Positions 17,281 through 24,969 of a DNA stretch of 64,000 bases are shown piece after piece; positions within the stretch are counted from its first letter, which is position 1; every line of letters starts with the position of its first letter. A program made the position numbers and the translations under genes. The notes below the pieces were generated by a model. That model saw nothing but the letters and a program-made list of their open reading frames with translations, had not been told where the DNA came from and ran no database searches. The stretch is from Alistipes sp. ZOR0009 (GTDB taxonomy: Bacteria > Bacteroidota > Bacteroidia > Bacteroidales > ZOR0009), in the NCBI RefSeq assembly GCF_000798815.1, contig NZ_JTLD01000004.1, positions 62,001 to 126,000 of the forward strand, written 5' to 3'.

Positions 17281-17307
17281 AAGAGGTGGATACTATTTCC
17301 ACCTCTT
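17281..17307. terminator. bidirectional terminator
   Basis: Perfect ten-pair stem AAGAGGTGGA / TCCACCTCTT with a seven-base loop between the convergent DUF4252 and miaB genes. Confidence 0.8.
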
Positions 17308-17318
17308 CTTGTTTATTA

Positions 17319-18716
17319 TTACTCTACAGATTCGCCTTTTAATGTTGCCGATGATGCCTGGTTAATCTTTACCTTGACAAAATCGCCAATCTTATAATCT
17401 TTTCGTGGAAATACCACCACCTTATTTTGCGAATTACGACCAAAAAGTTCTTCCTTAGAACGCTTTGAGGTTCCCTCTACAAGAACTTCGAACACCTGTC
17501 CTATATCTTTTTGGTTGCTTTTAAGCGACAACCTATTTTGGAGTTCGATGATTTCATTCAAACGACGAGTTTTTACATCGTCTGAGACATCATCTGCTAA
17601 GGTGCGCTGCGCTTTAGTATTTGGACGCTCGCTGTACTTAAACATGTAGGCAAACTCGTAACCAACCTCCTCCATTAAAGACAAGGTATCCTGATGCTCC
17701 TCCTCGCTCTCAGTACAAAATCCTGCAATAATATCGGTGGATATAGCACAATCTGGCATATATCTACGGATAGCTGCAATACGATCGAGGTACCACTCGC
17801 GAGTATAGCCCCTATTCATCTGTTTTAGCATACGGGTATTCCCCGATTGCGCAGGAAGGTGTATGTACTTGCAGATATTTTCGTGAGCAGCCATAACCTT
17901 TAGCACCTCATCGGTCATATCTTTAGGATGCGACGTTGAGAAACGGAAGCGCATGGTTGGATTTTGCTTTGCAGCCATATCCAGCAGCGCGGCAAAATTT
18001 ACCTCTTCATCTTGGTTTTCGGGATTAATCCAAAGATAGGAGTCTACATTCTGACCAAGTAAGGTAACCTCCTTATAGCCATTATCAGCCAGTTCCTGAA
18101 CCTCGCGAAGAATGGTATGCGGATCGCGGCTACGTTCTCCACCACGGGTGTAAGGAACAACACAGTAGGTACACATCTTGTTGCATCCTCTCATGATGGA
18201 TACAAACGCTGTAACCCCATTTTGATCGAGACGAACAGGACTAAGATCGGCGTAAGTTTCCTCGCGCGATAGCAGAACGTTTATCCCTTTTTGCCCACCT
18301 TCGGCTCCATGCACTAGGTTAGGAAGGTCGCGGTAGGCATCTGGTCCAACCACAATATCCACCACCTTATCCTCCTCTAGGAGCTTGTTTTTTAGCCGTT
18401 CGGCCATACAACCAATAACGCCCACTAACACCGAGCGCTTTTTCTTCTGCTGCTTAAATACATCCAGACGTCCCCATACACGCTGTTCTGCGTTATCGCG
18501 AATAGAGCAGGTGTTGATGAGAATAAGGTCCGCCTTCGTCATATCCTGTGTCAACGAGTAGCCGTTATTCTGCATGATGGACACCACAACTTCAGAGTCG
18601 TTTACGTTCATCTGGCAGCCATAAGTCTCGATGTACAACTTGGGCAGCGTGTCGTTAATTAAAGGCCTGATGGATTTAAAGTCCACTGCGCCTCTATTGT
18701 CCAAACTAGTACTCAT
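17319..18716 (-). CDS. miaB: tRNA-2-methylthio-N6-dimethylallyladenosine synthase MiaB
   Basis: 465 residues from the ATG at 18716; the upstream in-frame ATG at 18752 overlaps the -7 box TAACTTTG (18735-18742), so 18716 is preferred. Radical-SAM methylthiotransferase that modifies A37 of tRNAs reading U-starting codons. N-terminal UPF0004 domain with cluster cysteines (ETYGCQMN near 34, INTCSIR near 70, GCMAERL near 104), radical-SAM motif CNKMCTYC near 177-184, and a C-terminal TRAM domain ([10 protein letters not shown]). Single gene. Confidence 0.96.
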   Translation of the reverse strand: MSTSLDNRGAVDFKSIRPLINDTLPKLYIETYGCQMNVNDSEVVVSIMQNNGYSLTQDMTKADLILINTCSIRDNAEQRVWGRLDVFKQQKKKRSVLVGVIGCMAERLKNKLLEEDKVVDIVVGPDAYRDLPNLVHGAEGGQKGINVLLSREETYADLSPVRLDQNGVTAFVSIMRGCNKMCTYCVVPYTRGGERSRDPHTILREVQELADNGYKEVTLLGQNVDSYLWINPENQDEEVNFAALLDMAAKQNPTMRFRFSTSHPKDMTDEVLKVMAAHENICKYIHLPAQSGNTRMLKQMNRGYTREWYLDRIAAIRRYMPDCAISTDIIAGFCTESEEEHQDTLSLMEEVGYEFAYMFKYSERPNTKAQRTLADDVSDDVKTRRLNEIIELQNRLSLKSNQKDIGQVFEVLVEGTSKRSKEELFGRNSQNKVVVFPRKDYKIGDFVKVKINQASSATLKGESVE

Positions 18717-18799
18717 AGTCGTAAAAAATTTGTGCAAAGTTAGCATTTTCATCGAAAGCAGGGTGGTAAAGAAAGACTAACAGCCTGTTGCTTCTATGC

Positions 18800-18918
18800 T
18801 ATAAAACAAAAACCCTCGACATCTCGTCGAGGGTTAAGTATTGTCAACCAAAATTTAAATCATGAAAAATAAACCAACTAAAACAAACTGCTAATTTGTA
18901 TCTATGTCTTTGCGATTT
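18800..18918 (-). ncRNA. candidate small RNA or attenuated leader upstream of miaB
   Basis: No gene lies on the minus strand here, yet a -7 box TATATTTG is present at 18925-18932 (minus strand) and a perfect intrinsic terminator (GTCGAGGGTT/AACCCTCGAC stem then TTTTTGTTTT) ends at about 18801. Together they would define a transcript of roughly 115 nt. It contains only a two-codon ORF, ATG ATT TAA. Alternatives: a 5' leader of miaB with an attenuator, though miaB has its own -7 box. No -33 box at ideal spacing was found. I recognise no known RNA family. Confidence 0.4.
18801..18835 (-). terminator. intrinsic terminator of the candidate small RNA
   Basis: Ten-pair perfect stem (18811-18820 with 18826-18835), loop of five, followed on the minus strand by TTTTTGTTTTAT. 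It points away from the ABC-F gene and ends before miaB begins. Confidence 0.75.
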
Positions 18919-19131
18919 CTGATACAAATATAAGGCGATCAGCCATCCAACGGGGTTAACACCTTGTTAGTTCCAGCTAAGGCTTTGTTAATTGTTTTCC
19001 GCCACACCCCATTTCCCTTAAAAACAGTAAAAAACATAGCTTTTTACCAGACTAAGTGGAGCCAAAAAACAATCTTCATCCTTTCGCAATTCTATTTTTC
19101 TATCTTTGCCCCTCAAATTTTTTATTTCGAG

Positions 19132-20769
19132 ATGATTGCTGCAGATGGGCTTAGCGTAGAGTTTGGGGGCACCACCCTGTTTAAGGATGTTACCTTTGTT
19201 GTTAACGAGAAAGACCGTATCGCCCTGATGGGCAAGAACGGTGCAGGAAAATCGACCCTGCTAAAGATACTTGCTGGCGCTCGCCAACCAACTGCAGGTC
19301 GAGTATCGGCCCCTAAGGATGCCGTAATAGCCTACCTTCCCCAGCACCTAATGACCGAGAATAGCCGCACCGTATTTGAGGAAGCCTCGTTGGCATTCTC
19401 AAATATTCACGAAATGGAGCGACGCATACAGGAAATTAACGAGGAGCTGGGCATTCGCACCGACTACGAAAGCGACGAATACTCTAGGCTTATAGAGGAG
19501 GTATCTACCCTTAGCGAAAAATTCTACTCTATCGAAGATATCAACTATGACGCCGAGGTTGAGAAAATACTACTTGGCCTTGGCTTCGTTCGTGAAGACT
19601 TTACCCGCCCCACTGGCGACTTTAGCGGGGGATGGCGTATGCGCATAGAGCTGGCAAAAATTCTCTTACGGAAGCCAGACCTCATACTTCTGGATGAGCC
19701 CACCAACCACATGGACATCGAATCGATACAGTGGCTCGAAGAGTTCCTAATTAACAGCGCCAAGGCAGTTATCGTGATCAGCCACGACCGCGCTTTTGTT
19801 GACAATATAACCACCCGAACAATAGAGGTAACCATGGGTCGTATCTACGACTACAAGGTTAACTACTCAAAATATCTAGAGCTGCGCAAAGAACGCCGCG
19901 AGCAGCAACAAAAGCAGTACGACGATCAGCAAAAAATGATTGCCGACAACATGGAGTTCATAGAGCGCTTTAAGGGAACCTACTCCAAGACGCTACAGGT
20001 GCAATCGCGCGTTAAGATGCTAGAAAAGCTCGAACTTGTAGAGATTGACGAAGAGGATACCTCTTCGCTACGCCTGAAGTTTCCACCATCACCACGCGCA
20101 GGTAGCTACCCTGTTATTGCCGATGGCGTTGGAAAAACCTATGGCGACCATGCTGTTTTCCAAAACGCATCGTTTACCATCGAGCGTGGCGAACGTGTTG
20201 CGTTTGTAGGAAAGAATGGTGAAGGAAAATCGACTATGGTAAAATCCATCATGAAGGAGATTGAGCATGACGGAACCCTAACTATAGGCCACAACGTGAT
20301 GATAGGCTACTTTGCCCAAAATCAGGCCTCACTGCTCGACGAGGATGTAACCGTTTTTCAAACTATTGATGATGTTGCCAAAGGCGATATCCGCACCAAA
20401 ATAAAAGACATCTTAGGGGCGTTTATGTTTGGCGGCGACAATTCCACCAAAAAGGTAAAAGTTCTCTCGGGAGGCGAACGTACCCGACTAGCCATGATCA
20501 AGCTGCTGCTCGAGCCTGTTAACCTGCTAATACTCGATGAGCCAACCAACCACCTCGATATTAAAACTAAGGATATCCTAAAAGAAGCCTTAAAAGATTA
20601 CGACGGAACGCTGATTGTGGTGTCGCACGACCGCGACTTCCTAGATGGCCTAGTTAGCAAGGTGTACGAATTTGGAAACAAGAAGGTGAAGGAGCACCTT
20701 GGTGATATTAAATACTTCTTGGAGACCAAAAAGATGGAAAACCTGAGAGAAATTGAAAGAAAGAGTTAG
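19132..20769 (+). CDS. ABC-F family ATPase
   Basis: 545 residues from ATG 19132; the frame is open further upstream but a -7 box TATCTTTG (19101-19108) lies 23 bp before this ATG and homologues begin at MIAADGLSVEFGG. Soluble twin-ATPase: first Walker A GKNGAGKST with SGGWRMR signature and LLDEPTNHMD, linker with charged helices (near 230-275), second Walker A GKNGEGKST with LSGGERTRL and LILDEPTNHLD. ABC-F proteins act on the ribosome E site in translation control or antibiotic protection. Uup/EttA-like housekeeping role is more likely than resistance. Confidence 0.93.
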   Translation: MIAADGLSVEFGGTTLFKDVTFVVNEKDRIALMGKNGAGKSTLLKILAGARQPTAGRVSAPKDAVIAYLPQHLMTENSRTVFEEASLAFSNIHEMERRIQEINEELGIRTDYESDEYSRLIEEVSTLSEKFYSIEDINYDAEVEKILLGLGFVREDFTRPTGDFSGGWRMRIELAKILLRKPDLILLDEPTNHMDIESIQWLEEFLINSAKAVIVISHDRAFVDNITTRTIEVTMGRIYDYKVNYSKYLELRKERREQQQKQYDDQQKMIADNMEFIERFKGTYSKTLQVQSRVKMLEKLELVEIDEEDTSSLRLKFPPSPRAGSYPVIADGVGKTYGDHAVFQNASFTIERGERVAFVGKNGEGKSTMVKSIMKEIEHDGTLTIGHNVMIGYFAQNQASLLDEDVTVFQTIDDVAKGDIRTKIKDILGAFMFGGDNSTKKVKVLSGGERTRLAMIKLLLEPVNLLILDEPTNHLDIKTKDILKEALKDYDGTLIVVSHDRDFLDGLVSKVYEFGNKKVKEHLGDIKYFLETKKMENLREIERKS

Positions 20770-20907
20770 CGGAGCAATATTCCTGTCAAAAACTCCCATC
20801 AATAAAAAATTAAACTAGCTTGCATTCATTTCCCTTAAATAAAGCAATATGTATCATTCGAATATAACAAAACGATATATTTGACATCAAATTTAAAACA
20901 AATCAGT

Positions 20908-22446
20908 ATGAAAATTTCTAATTTAACTTTTTTATTATTGTCTTTTTTTTTCTTCTACTCATGTAGTGACATTACACCATTAGATAAGGAAGAGACCTTA
21001 AAACTTAATCAAACTCCTAAAGGACCAATGCGTAGCCTACAAAATTCAGACTATTATAGTTATCTTGGCTTTGGAGTTAAAGATGTCACAGATGAAGTTA
21101 CTACAAATAAAATATTTGTTGACAATTTCGAAATTCGTCCAGTTGATTGTTCTGAACAATCAGGATGGGACTATACTATCACAACCGAAGCATCTGAACT
21201 TCGAGATAAAATTGTAAGCAAATTCTCTACAAGTGCCAAAGGAGGGTATGCAGGATTTAGTATGTCTGCGAGTTTTGAGAAAGAATTAACTCAAGAGAAC
21301 ACTAATAAAACCAATAACATATACGGTGTTGCATTGATGAAAATTGTTAAAGGAGAAATCACAATGTATCCTTTTGATCCAAATCTAAAAAATTCAATTA
21401 GAGATATCCTTTACAAAAGCAAATCTCCTTCAGACTTCAGAAATATATATGGAGATAAATTTATATCAGGAGCTGTATTAGGGGGGGTTATCATGGTTAA
21501 ATTTGAATTCTCCAACGTTGATTATTCATCGAATAGTTCTCTGAGTATCAAAACAAATGCTGAAATTGCCTTCAAATCTATAATGTCGGCTAAAATTAGT
21601 TTTGAAGAAGTTAAAACAAAATATTCAGAATTCAAAAATTCAAATTTGAGAATTAGTTGTACTTCAGGGGGACCAATTTTAAGTTTTACAGACAACATAA
21701 GTGGAATTCCTTCAATAATTAACAATGCAATAGATGAGATTAACAACAATAAAAATTTAACTCGTATACTAAATAAATACACCTACTATAGTGATATTAT
21801 AAATGATTATTCTTTCATTTCAACAAAAAAACATAACGAAAATAAAAAAGAATGGGTTAAATACAGATCAAATCTAATCAATGCGTTACCTTGTTTTGAT
21901 CCAACATCAGACAAATACACTGAAATTGTAAAAAAAATCAACATGTGTAATTCAAATATAAAACGCATAGAAAACATAGAAAACATAGGCGAACCAACAA
22001 ATGATGTAAAAAAGACTTGTCTTTATCCGTGTACACGCAGAATTATTCGCTTCTATACAAATTTAGCAAGACACGATGACACATTTCTTATTACACCACC
22101 GACAGAACCTATTATTAATGAATTCTCAAGAGATATTTACATGTATTCGAATCCAGATATAATCCCTAACGAATTAATCGCATTGTATGCTGTGAACAAC
22201 GACTATGAATATAGATATACAACTTCAGCGGATATTATTAGCAAATATCCTCGCAAACGATTAGTTGGATATATTTTTAAGTCATACCATGAAGGAACTG
22301 TGCCTCTTGTTGAAAAAGTTCTAAGTTCTCAAGTCAAAAAGAAACAGGTTGGACTTCCAATGTATAAAGAAGAACCCCTCAGCAATGGGGAAATGAAAGA
22401 AACATTAGGATTTGTTGTTGAAAATCCAAACCTTATTTTGGACTAA
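20908..22446 (+). CDS. MACPF-like lipoprotein, possible secreted antimicrobial protein
   Basis: 512 residues from ATG 20908 (a TTG at 20881 overlaps the -7 box TATATTTG at 20876-20883, so it is not the start). Lipoprotein-type signal ending FFYSC, Cys19. Residues 50-62 (YYSYLGFGVKDVT) and the signature YGDKFISGAVLGG at 181-193 match the membrane-attack-complex/perforin hallmark YGTHFxxxxxxGG; a later SCTSGGPILSF fits the second conserved Gly-Gly region. Bacteroidales MACPF lipoproteins (BSAP type) kill competing strains by pore formation. The gene is markedly AT-rich (17 of 60 bases G/C in 21301-21360 against 32 of 60 in 19321-19380 of the neighbour), suggesting acquisition. Residues 300-512 have no recognised domain. 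Toxin function is inferred. Confidence 0.75.
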   Translation: MKISNLTFLLLSFFFFYSCSDITPLDKEETLKLNQTPKGPMRSLQNSDYYSYLGFGVKDVTDEVTTNKIFVDNFEIRPVDCSEQSGWDYTITTEASELRDKIVSKFSTSAKGGYAGFSMSASFEKELTQENTNKTNNIYGVALMKIVKGEITMYPFDPNLKNSIRDILYKSKSPSDFRNIYGDKFISGAVLGGVIMVKFEFSNVDYSSNSSLSIKTNAEIAFKSIMSAKISFEEVKTKYSEFKNSNLRISCTSGGPILSFTDNISGIPSIINNAIDEINNNKNLTRILNKYTYYSDIINDYSFISTKKHNENKKEWVKYRSNLINALPCFDPTSDKYTEIVKKINMCNSNIKRIENIENIGEPTNDVKKTCLYPCTRRIIRFYTNLARHDDTFLITPPTEPIINEFSRDIYMYSNPDIIPNELIALYAVNNDYEYRYTTSADIISKYPRKRLVGYIFKSYHEGTVPLVEKVLSSQVKKKQVGLPMYKEEPLSNGEMKETLGFVVENPNLILD

Positions 22447-22499
22447 TTCTTTTAACAACTTCAATTCTTTAATATAAAAACTCAATTCACTAAAAATAA

Positions 22500-22530
22500 A
22501 AAAGGCTCCAATATTGGAGCCTTTTTATTT
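22500..22530. terminator. bidirectional terminator
   Basis: Perfect palindrome AAAAGGCTCCAATATTGG continuing to a T-run, between the convergent MACPF-like gene and the gene ending at 22525. Confidence 0.85.
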
Positions 22531-22920
22531 TATCGCCGCTTTTACAGCTTCTGAAATGCCTTTTTCTAAAATCAAAGCAGCATACTTTTCATACTTAGCC
22601 TTAAGGGTATCCACCACCGTATCGTCGGCTACGAATACCACCTCTGCCATCCCCTCCAACTCTTCGGGCGTATGGTTATCCACCAAAGTTCGAATCACCA
22701 TGTAGGGTAACGTTTCGGCTACGTGCTCCTGAACGTAGGTTTCCATGGTTTGCTCAAGAAGTGCCTCCACCTCCAGAATGCCTCCCTTAATGGTGGCGTT
22801 ACCGCTATCGTCCAAGATTAAATAGTACTCTATGGTAACCATCTTGCCCACTTGGCTGGCATCGAAAAGCGCGTAGGCATTACCAAATTTACCTACCGCT
22901 GCCGAGTATTGTTGAAACAT
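22525..22920 (-). CDS. conserved-looking cytoplasmic protein of unknown function
   Basis: 131 residues from the ATG at 22920; an upstream in-frame start at 22974 lies within the promoter (boxes at 22944-22951 and 22972-22974), which fixes the later start. No signal or membrane segment. Sequence alternates strands and helices (MVTIEYYLILDDSGNATI, then VEALLEQTMETYVQEHVAE) and is acidic. I do not recognise the family. It is monocistronic, convergent with the MACPF-like gene and downstream of, but separately promoted from, the ECF module. Confidence 0.7.
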   Translation of the reverse strand: MFQQYSAAVGKFGNAYALFDASQVGKMVTIEYYLILDDSGNATIKGGILEVEALLEQTMETYVQEHVAETLPYMVIRTLVDNHTPEELEGMAEVVFVADDTVVDTLKAKYEKYAALILEKGISEAVKAAIK

Positions 22921-22943
22921 GCTTGCTATCTTTTTGTATGGGG

Positions 22944-22974
22944 CAAAGGTAGCATCTTTAGAACCTTCATCCAA
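22944..22974 (-). promoter_or_regulatory. promoter of the gene ending at 22525
   Basis: Minus-strand TTG (22972-22974), 20-bp spacer, TACCTTTG (22944-22951); the ATG follows 23 bp later. Confidence 0.65.
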
Positions 22975-22994
22975 CCCCCTTTACGGCAAATGCG

Positions 22995-23339
22995 CTAGTG
23001 CTGATAACGAGAAGCAAGGTAAGACAGCACCACCCGATCCATAAACAGGATAAAAAGCACCAAAAACGCAAGCCCACCGGCCACGTTTAGGCTAACGCTA
23101 TAGTCGCTGTACTTGGGTAAATAGTGAGCAATTATGTAGTTGCCTGCAAGCATTAGCCCCAATATCGAAGCAAGGATGATAACGTACCCACCCATCATCT
23201 TTAGGTGGACCCGAAAAGCTAGCTTACGGGCAAGCCGCTCGTTTACTCCTTTTATAAAATAGTCAGGAAGCTGGTAACCCGGTTCTTGGCGCATTGCGCT
23301 CTCGAACAAATCGTCAAAATTATGCTTTTCCTTCATCAT
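22995..23339 (-). CDS. two-TM protein, anti-sigma candidate
   Basis: 114 residues from the ATG at 23339 (5 bp after the sigma stop); a GTG at 23354 would overlap the sigma gene. N-terminal cytoplasmic part (KHNFDDLFESAMRQEPGYQLPDYF) resembles the leading segment of Bacteroidota sigma-operon membrane proteins; two transmembrane helices at about 48-68 and 82-102. Position behind the ECF sigma gene suggests it holds the sigma factor at the membrane. No zinc-binding anti-sigma motif. Function inferred from context. Confidence 0.7.
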   Translation of the reverse strand: MMKEKHNFDDLFESAMRQEPGYQLPDYFIKGVNERLARKLAFRVHLKMMGGYVIILASILGLMLAGNYIIAHYLPKYSDYSVSLNVAGGLAFLVLFILFMDRVVLSYLASRYQH

Positions 23340-23344
23340 CACTG

Positions 23345-23905
23345 TTACCCCCACATCTCTTGTTTTACAAATGTAAGCTTTTCTCGGAGCATGCTTTTTG
23401 CTCGCGAAAGGTAGCTTTTCACCGTTCCCTCAGGCATCCCTGTCACCTCCTCAATCTCCTTGTACGAAAATTCTTCGAGGTAAAATAAGGTAAGCACCAC
23501 CCTGTACTGCTGAGGAAGTTCCTCCACCTTTTGTAGCAGCAAGCGCCTCACATCCTCGTCCATAGTAACAGGCTCCTCGTAATGCACGGCGCTCACCTGA
23601 CGCTCTACCGCGATCGATTCGTCCACCGAAATCTCCATCAGCTGCTTCTTTTTTCGAAGGTAGTTGATACCATGATGGTAGGCAATCTGAGCAATCCATG
23701 TCGATAGCTTTGCATGCCCCCTGAATTCTCCCAACTTTTGGTACACCTTCACAAACACATCCTGACAAATATCGGCAGCCACCTCGTCGTTGGTAACCAT
23801 ACGACGAACAATGTGCAGCACCAACTTCTGGTGGATGCTCACCAGGTAGCTAAATGCTGACATATTTCCGTTAAGGATACTCTGTATAAGATCTGCGTCG
23901 TTCAT
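23345..23905 (-). CDS. ECF-type RNA polymerase sigma factor
   Basis: 186 residues, full ECF length. Region 2: HIVRRMVTNDEVAADICQDV, FVKVYQKLGEFRG, LSTWIAQIAYHHGINYLRKK; region 4: LPQQYRVVLTLFYLEEFSYK, then GMPEGTVKSYLSRAKSMLRE. Directs transcription of an envelope or stress regulon. Followed by a two-TM protein. Upstream (24.1-24.4 kb) lies a structured tandem repeat and then a divergent small membrane-protein gene. Confidence 0.93.
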   Translation of the reverse strand: MNDADLIQSILNGNMSAFSYLVSIHQKLVLHIVRRMVTNDEVAADICQDVFVKVYQKLGEFRGHAKLSTWIAQIAYHHGINYLRKKKQLMEISVDESIAVERQVSAVHYEEPVTMDEDVRRLLLQKVEELPQQYRVVLTLFYLEEFSYKEIEEVTGMPEGTVKSYLSRAKSMLREKLTFVKQEMWG

Positions 23906-24127
23906 CGGCTATATGACGCTAAAATATCCTATAAGGTTTCAACTTTTCTCATTTTTTTAAAAGAAAGTTTATCGGCTTATGCTCTACCTACAAGCGCCGG
24001 ATACCCTTTAGGCGGCAAAGCATTGAAATGCAGCGATGAATTTGCTCCGCAAGGGTTGTTATTTTACCAACTTTACACCTTGCTCATCAGCACTACCCAC
24101 CGCTGGTTGCTTTTGCTACTTGGCTTC
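23906..24127. other. intergenic spacer before the repeat array
   Basis: Upstream region of the ECF sigma gene. I see no clear TAnnTTTG box or conserved ORF; short frames here are not supported. Confidence 0.5.
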
Positions 24128-24394
24128 CGTCAGAGCCTCTGACGGGCCCAACTCGTTCCGGTTCTATCCGTCAGAGTCTCGGATGAGCCCAACTTGCTCC
24201 AGTTCTAGCCGTCAGAGCCTCTGACGGGCCCAACTCGTTCCGGTTCTATCCGTCAGAGTCTCTGATGAGCCCAACTCGCTCCAGTTCTATCCGTCAGAGT
24301 CTCGGATGGGCTCAACTCGCTCCGGTTCTACCCGTCAGAAGCTCGGACGGGCCCAACTTGCTCCAGTTCTATCCGTCAGAGCCTCGGATGGAGC
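24128..24394. repeat. 41-bp tandem repeat, about 6.5 copies
   Basis: Units start at 24128, 24169, 24210, 24251, 24292, 24333 and 24374 (partial), exactly 41 bp apart. Each begins CGTCAGAG and contains an inverted repeat near its start: nine-pair CCGTCAGAG/CTCTGACGG in units 1 and 3, ATCCG/CGGAT in units 2 and 5, TCAGAG/CTCTGA plus a G-T wobble in unit 4, CCCGTC/GACGGG in unit 6. Because 41 is not a multiple of three it does not encode a peptide repeat. Not a CRISPR: no spacers. Confidence 0.9.
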
Positions 24395-24574
24395 TATTCA
24401 TCACCAGTATTGCAGCAAACAGCCGATATGCAGAACTCCGACACGGAACACGAGGCTGCCGATAACGCTTACCCATTTTATAGGGATATAAACCTACCTG
24501 TAATTTTTTTCGCAAAAGCTGCAACCTTTACGACTGGAGCCGTGTCATATAGGCAAATCAAAATTAACACAGCC

Positions 24575-24940
24575 ATGTCAGAAGGAGTTTTCATTACGGC
24601 GATTATTTTTTACGCCATGTACGCCATTTTTAAGCTATGGTCAAACCACAGCATCAAAAGGTTGCTCATAAAGAACAACATGGTCGACCAGTCGGACAAA
24701 CTTATTGTTAGAGAAAATCCAACGGTAGAGACCTCCAGCCAGCCTTCGCTTAAATGGGGCATTGTAGCGCTTTTTACGGGTGTAGGTTCACTAATCTCAA
24801 CCAGCCTTTACCCCTTTCTAATGAATTATGGAGAGAACTCGTGGTATCTGGTTAACGGTATTATTCCGTCTATCATTCTAATCTTTATTTCGGCGGGATT
24901 TCTCACCTACTTCTTTATCGCACAGCGCACGAAAAAGTAA
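24575..24940 (+). CDS. small membrane protein (DUF6249-like)
   Basis: 121 residues from ATG 24575; the longer frame from 24410 begins next to the repeats and lacks support. N-terminal transmembrane helix (VFITAIIFYAMYAIFKL), a basic loop KRLLIKNN, then two helices (LKWGIVALFTGVGSLIS and near 92-113). This layout resembles the small DUF6249 membrane proteins found beside ECF sigma modules in Bacteroidota. Divergent from the sigma gene, separated by the repeat array. Function unknown. Confidence 0.7.
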   Translation: MSEGVFITAIIFYAMYAIFKLWSNHSIKRLLIKNNMVDQSDKLIVRENPTVETSSQPSLKWGIVALFTGVGSLISTSLYPFLMNYGENSWYLVNGIIPSIILIFISAGFLTYFFIAQRTKK

Positions 24941-24969
24941 AAAAGGGTAGCACATGCTACCCTTTTTTT
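24941..24969. terminator. bidirectional terminator
   Basis: Stem GGGTAGCA/TGCTACCC with two-base loop centre and A/T flanks, between convergent genes; it includes the TAG stop of the U32 gene. Confidence 0.85.

Noticed and set aside
18964-19131. N-terminal extension of the ABC-F protein
   Set aside because: The segment is hydrophobic and unlike the family, and a -7 box lies inside it, 23 bp before the ATG at 19132.
24128-24394. CRISPR array
   Set aside because: Repeats are directly adjacent with no unique spacers, diverge between units, and no cas gene is near.
24036-24491. Short plus-strand ORFs running through the 41-bp repeats
   Set aside because: The 41-bp period shifts frame at each unit, so the open frames are by-products of the repeat.
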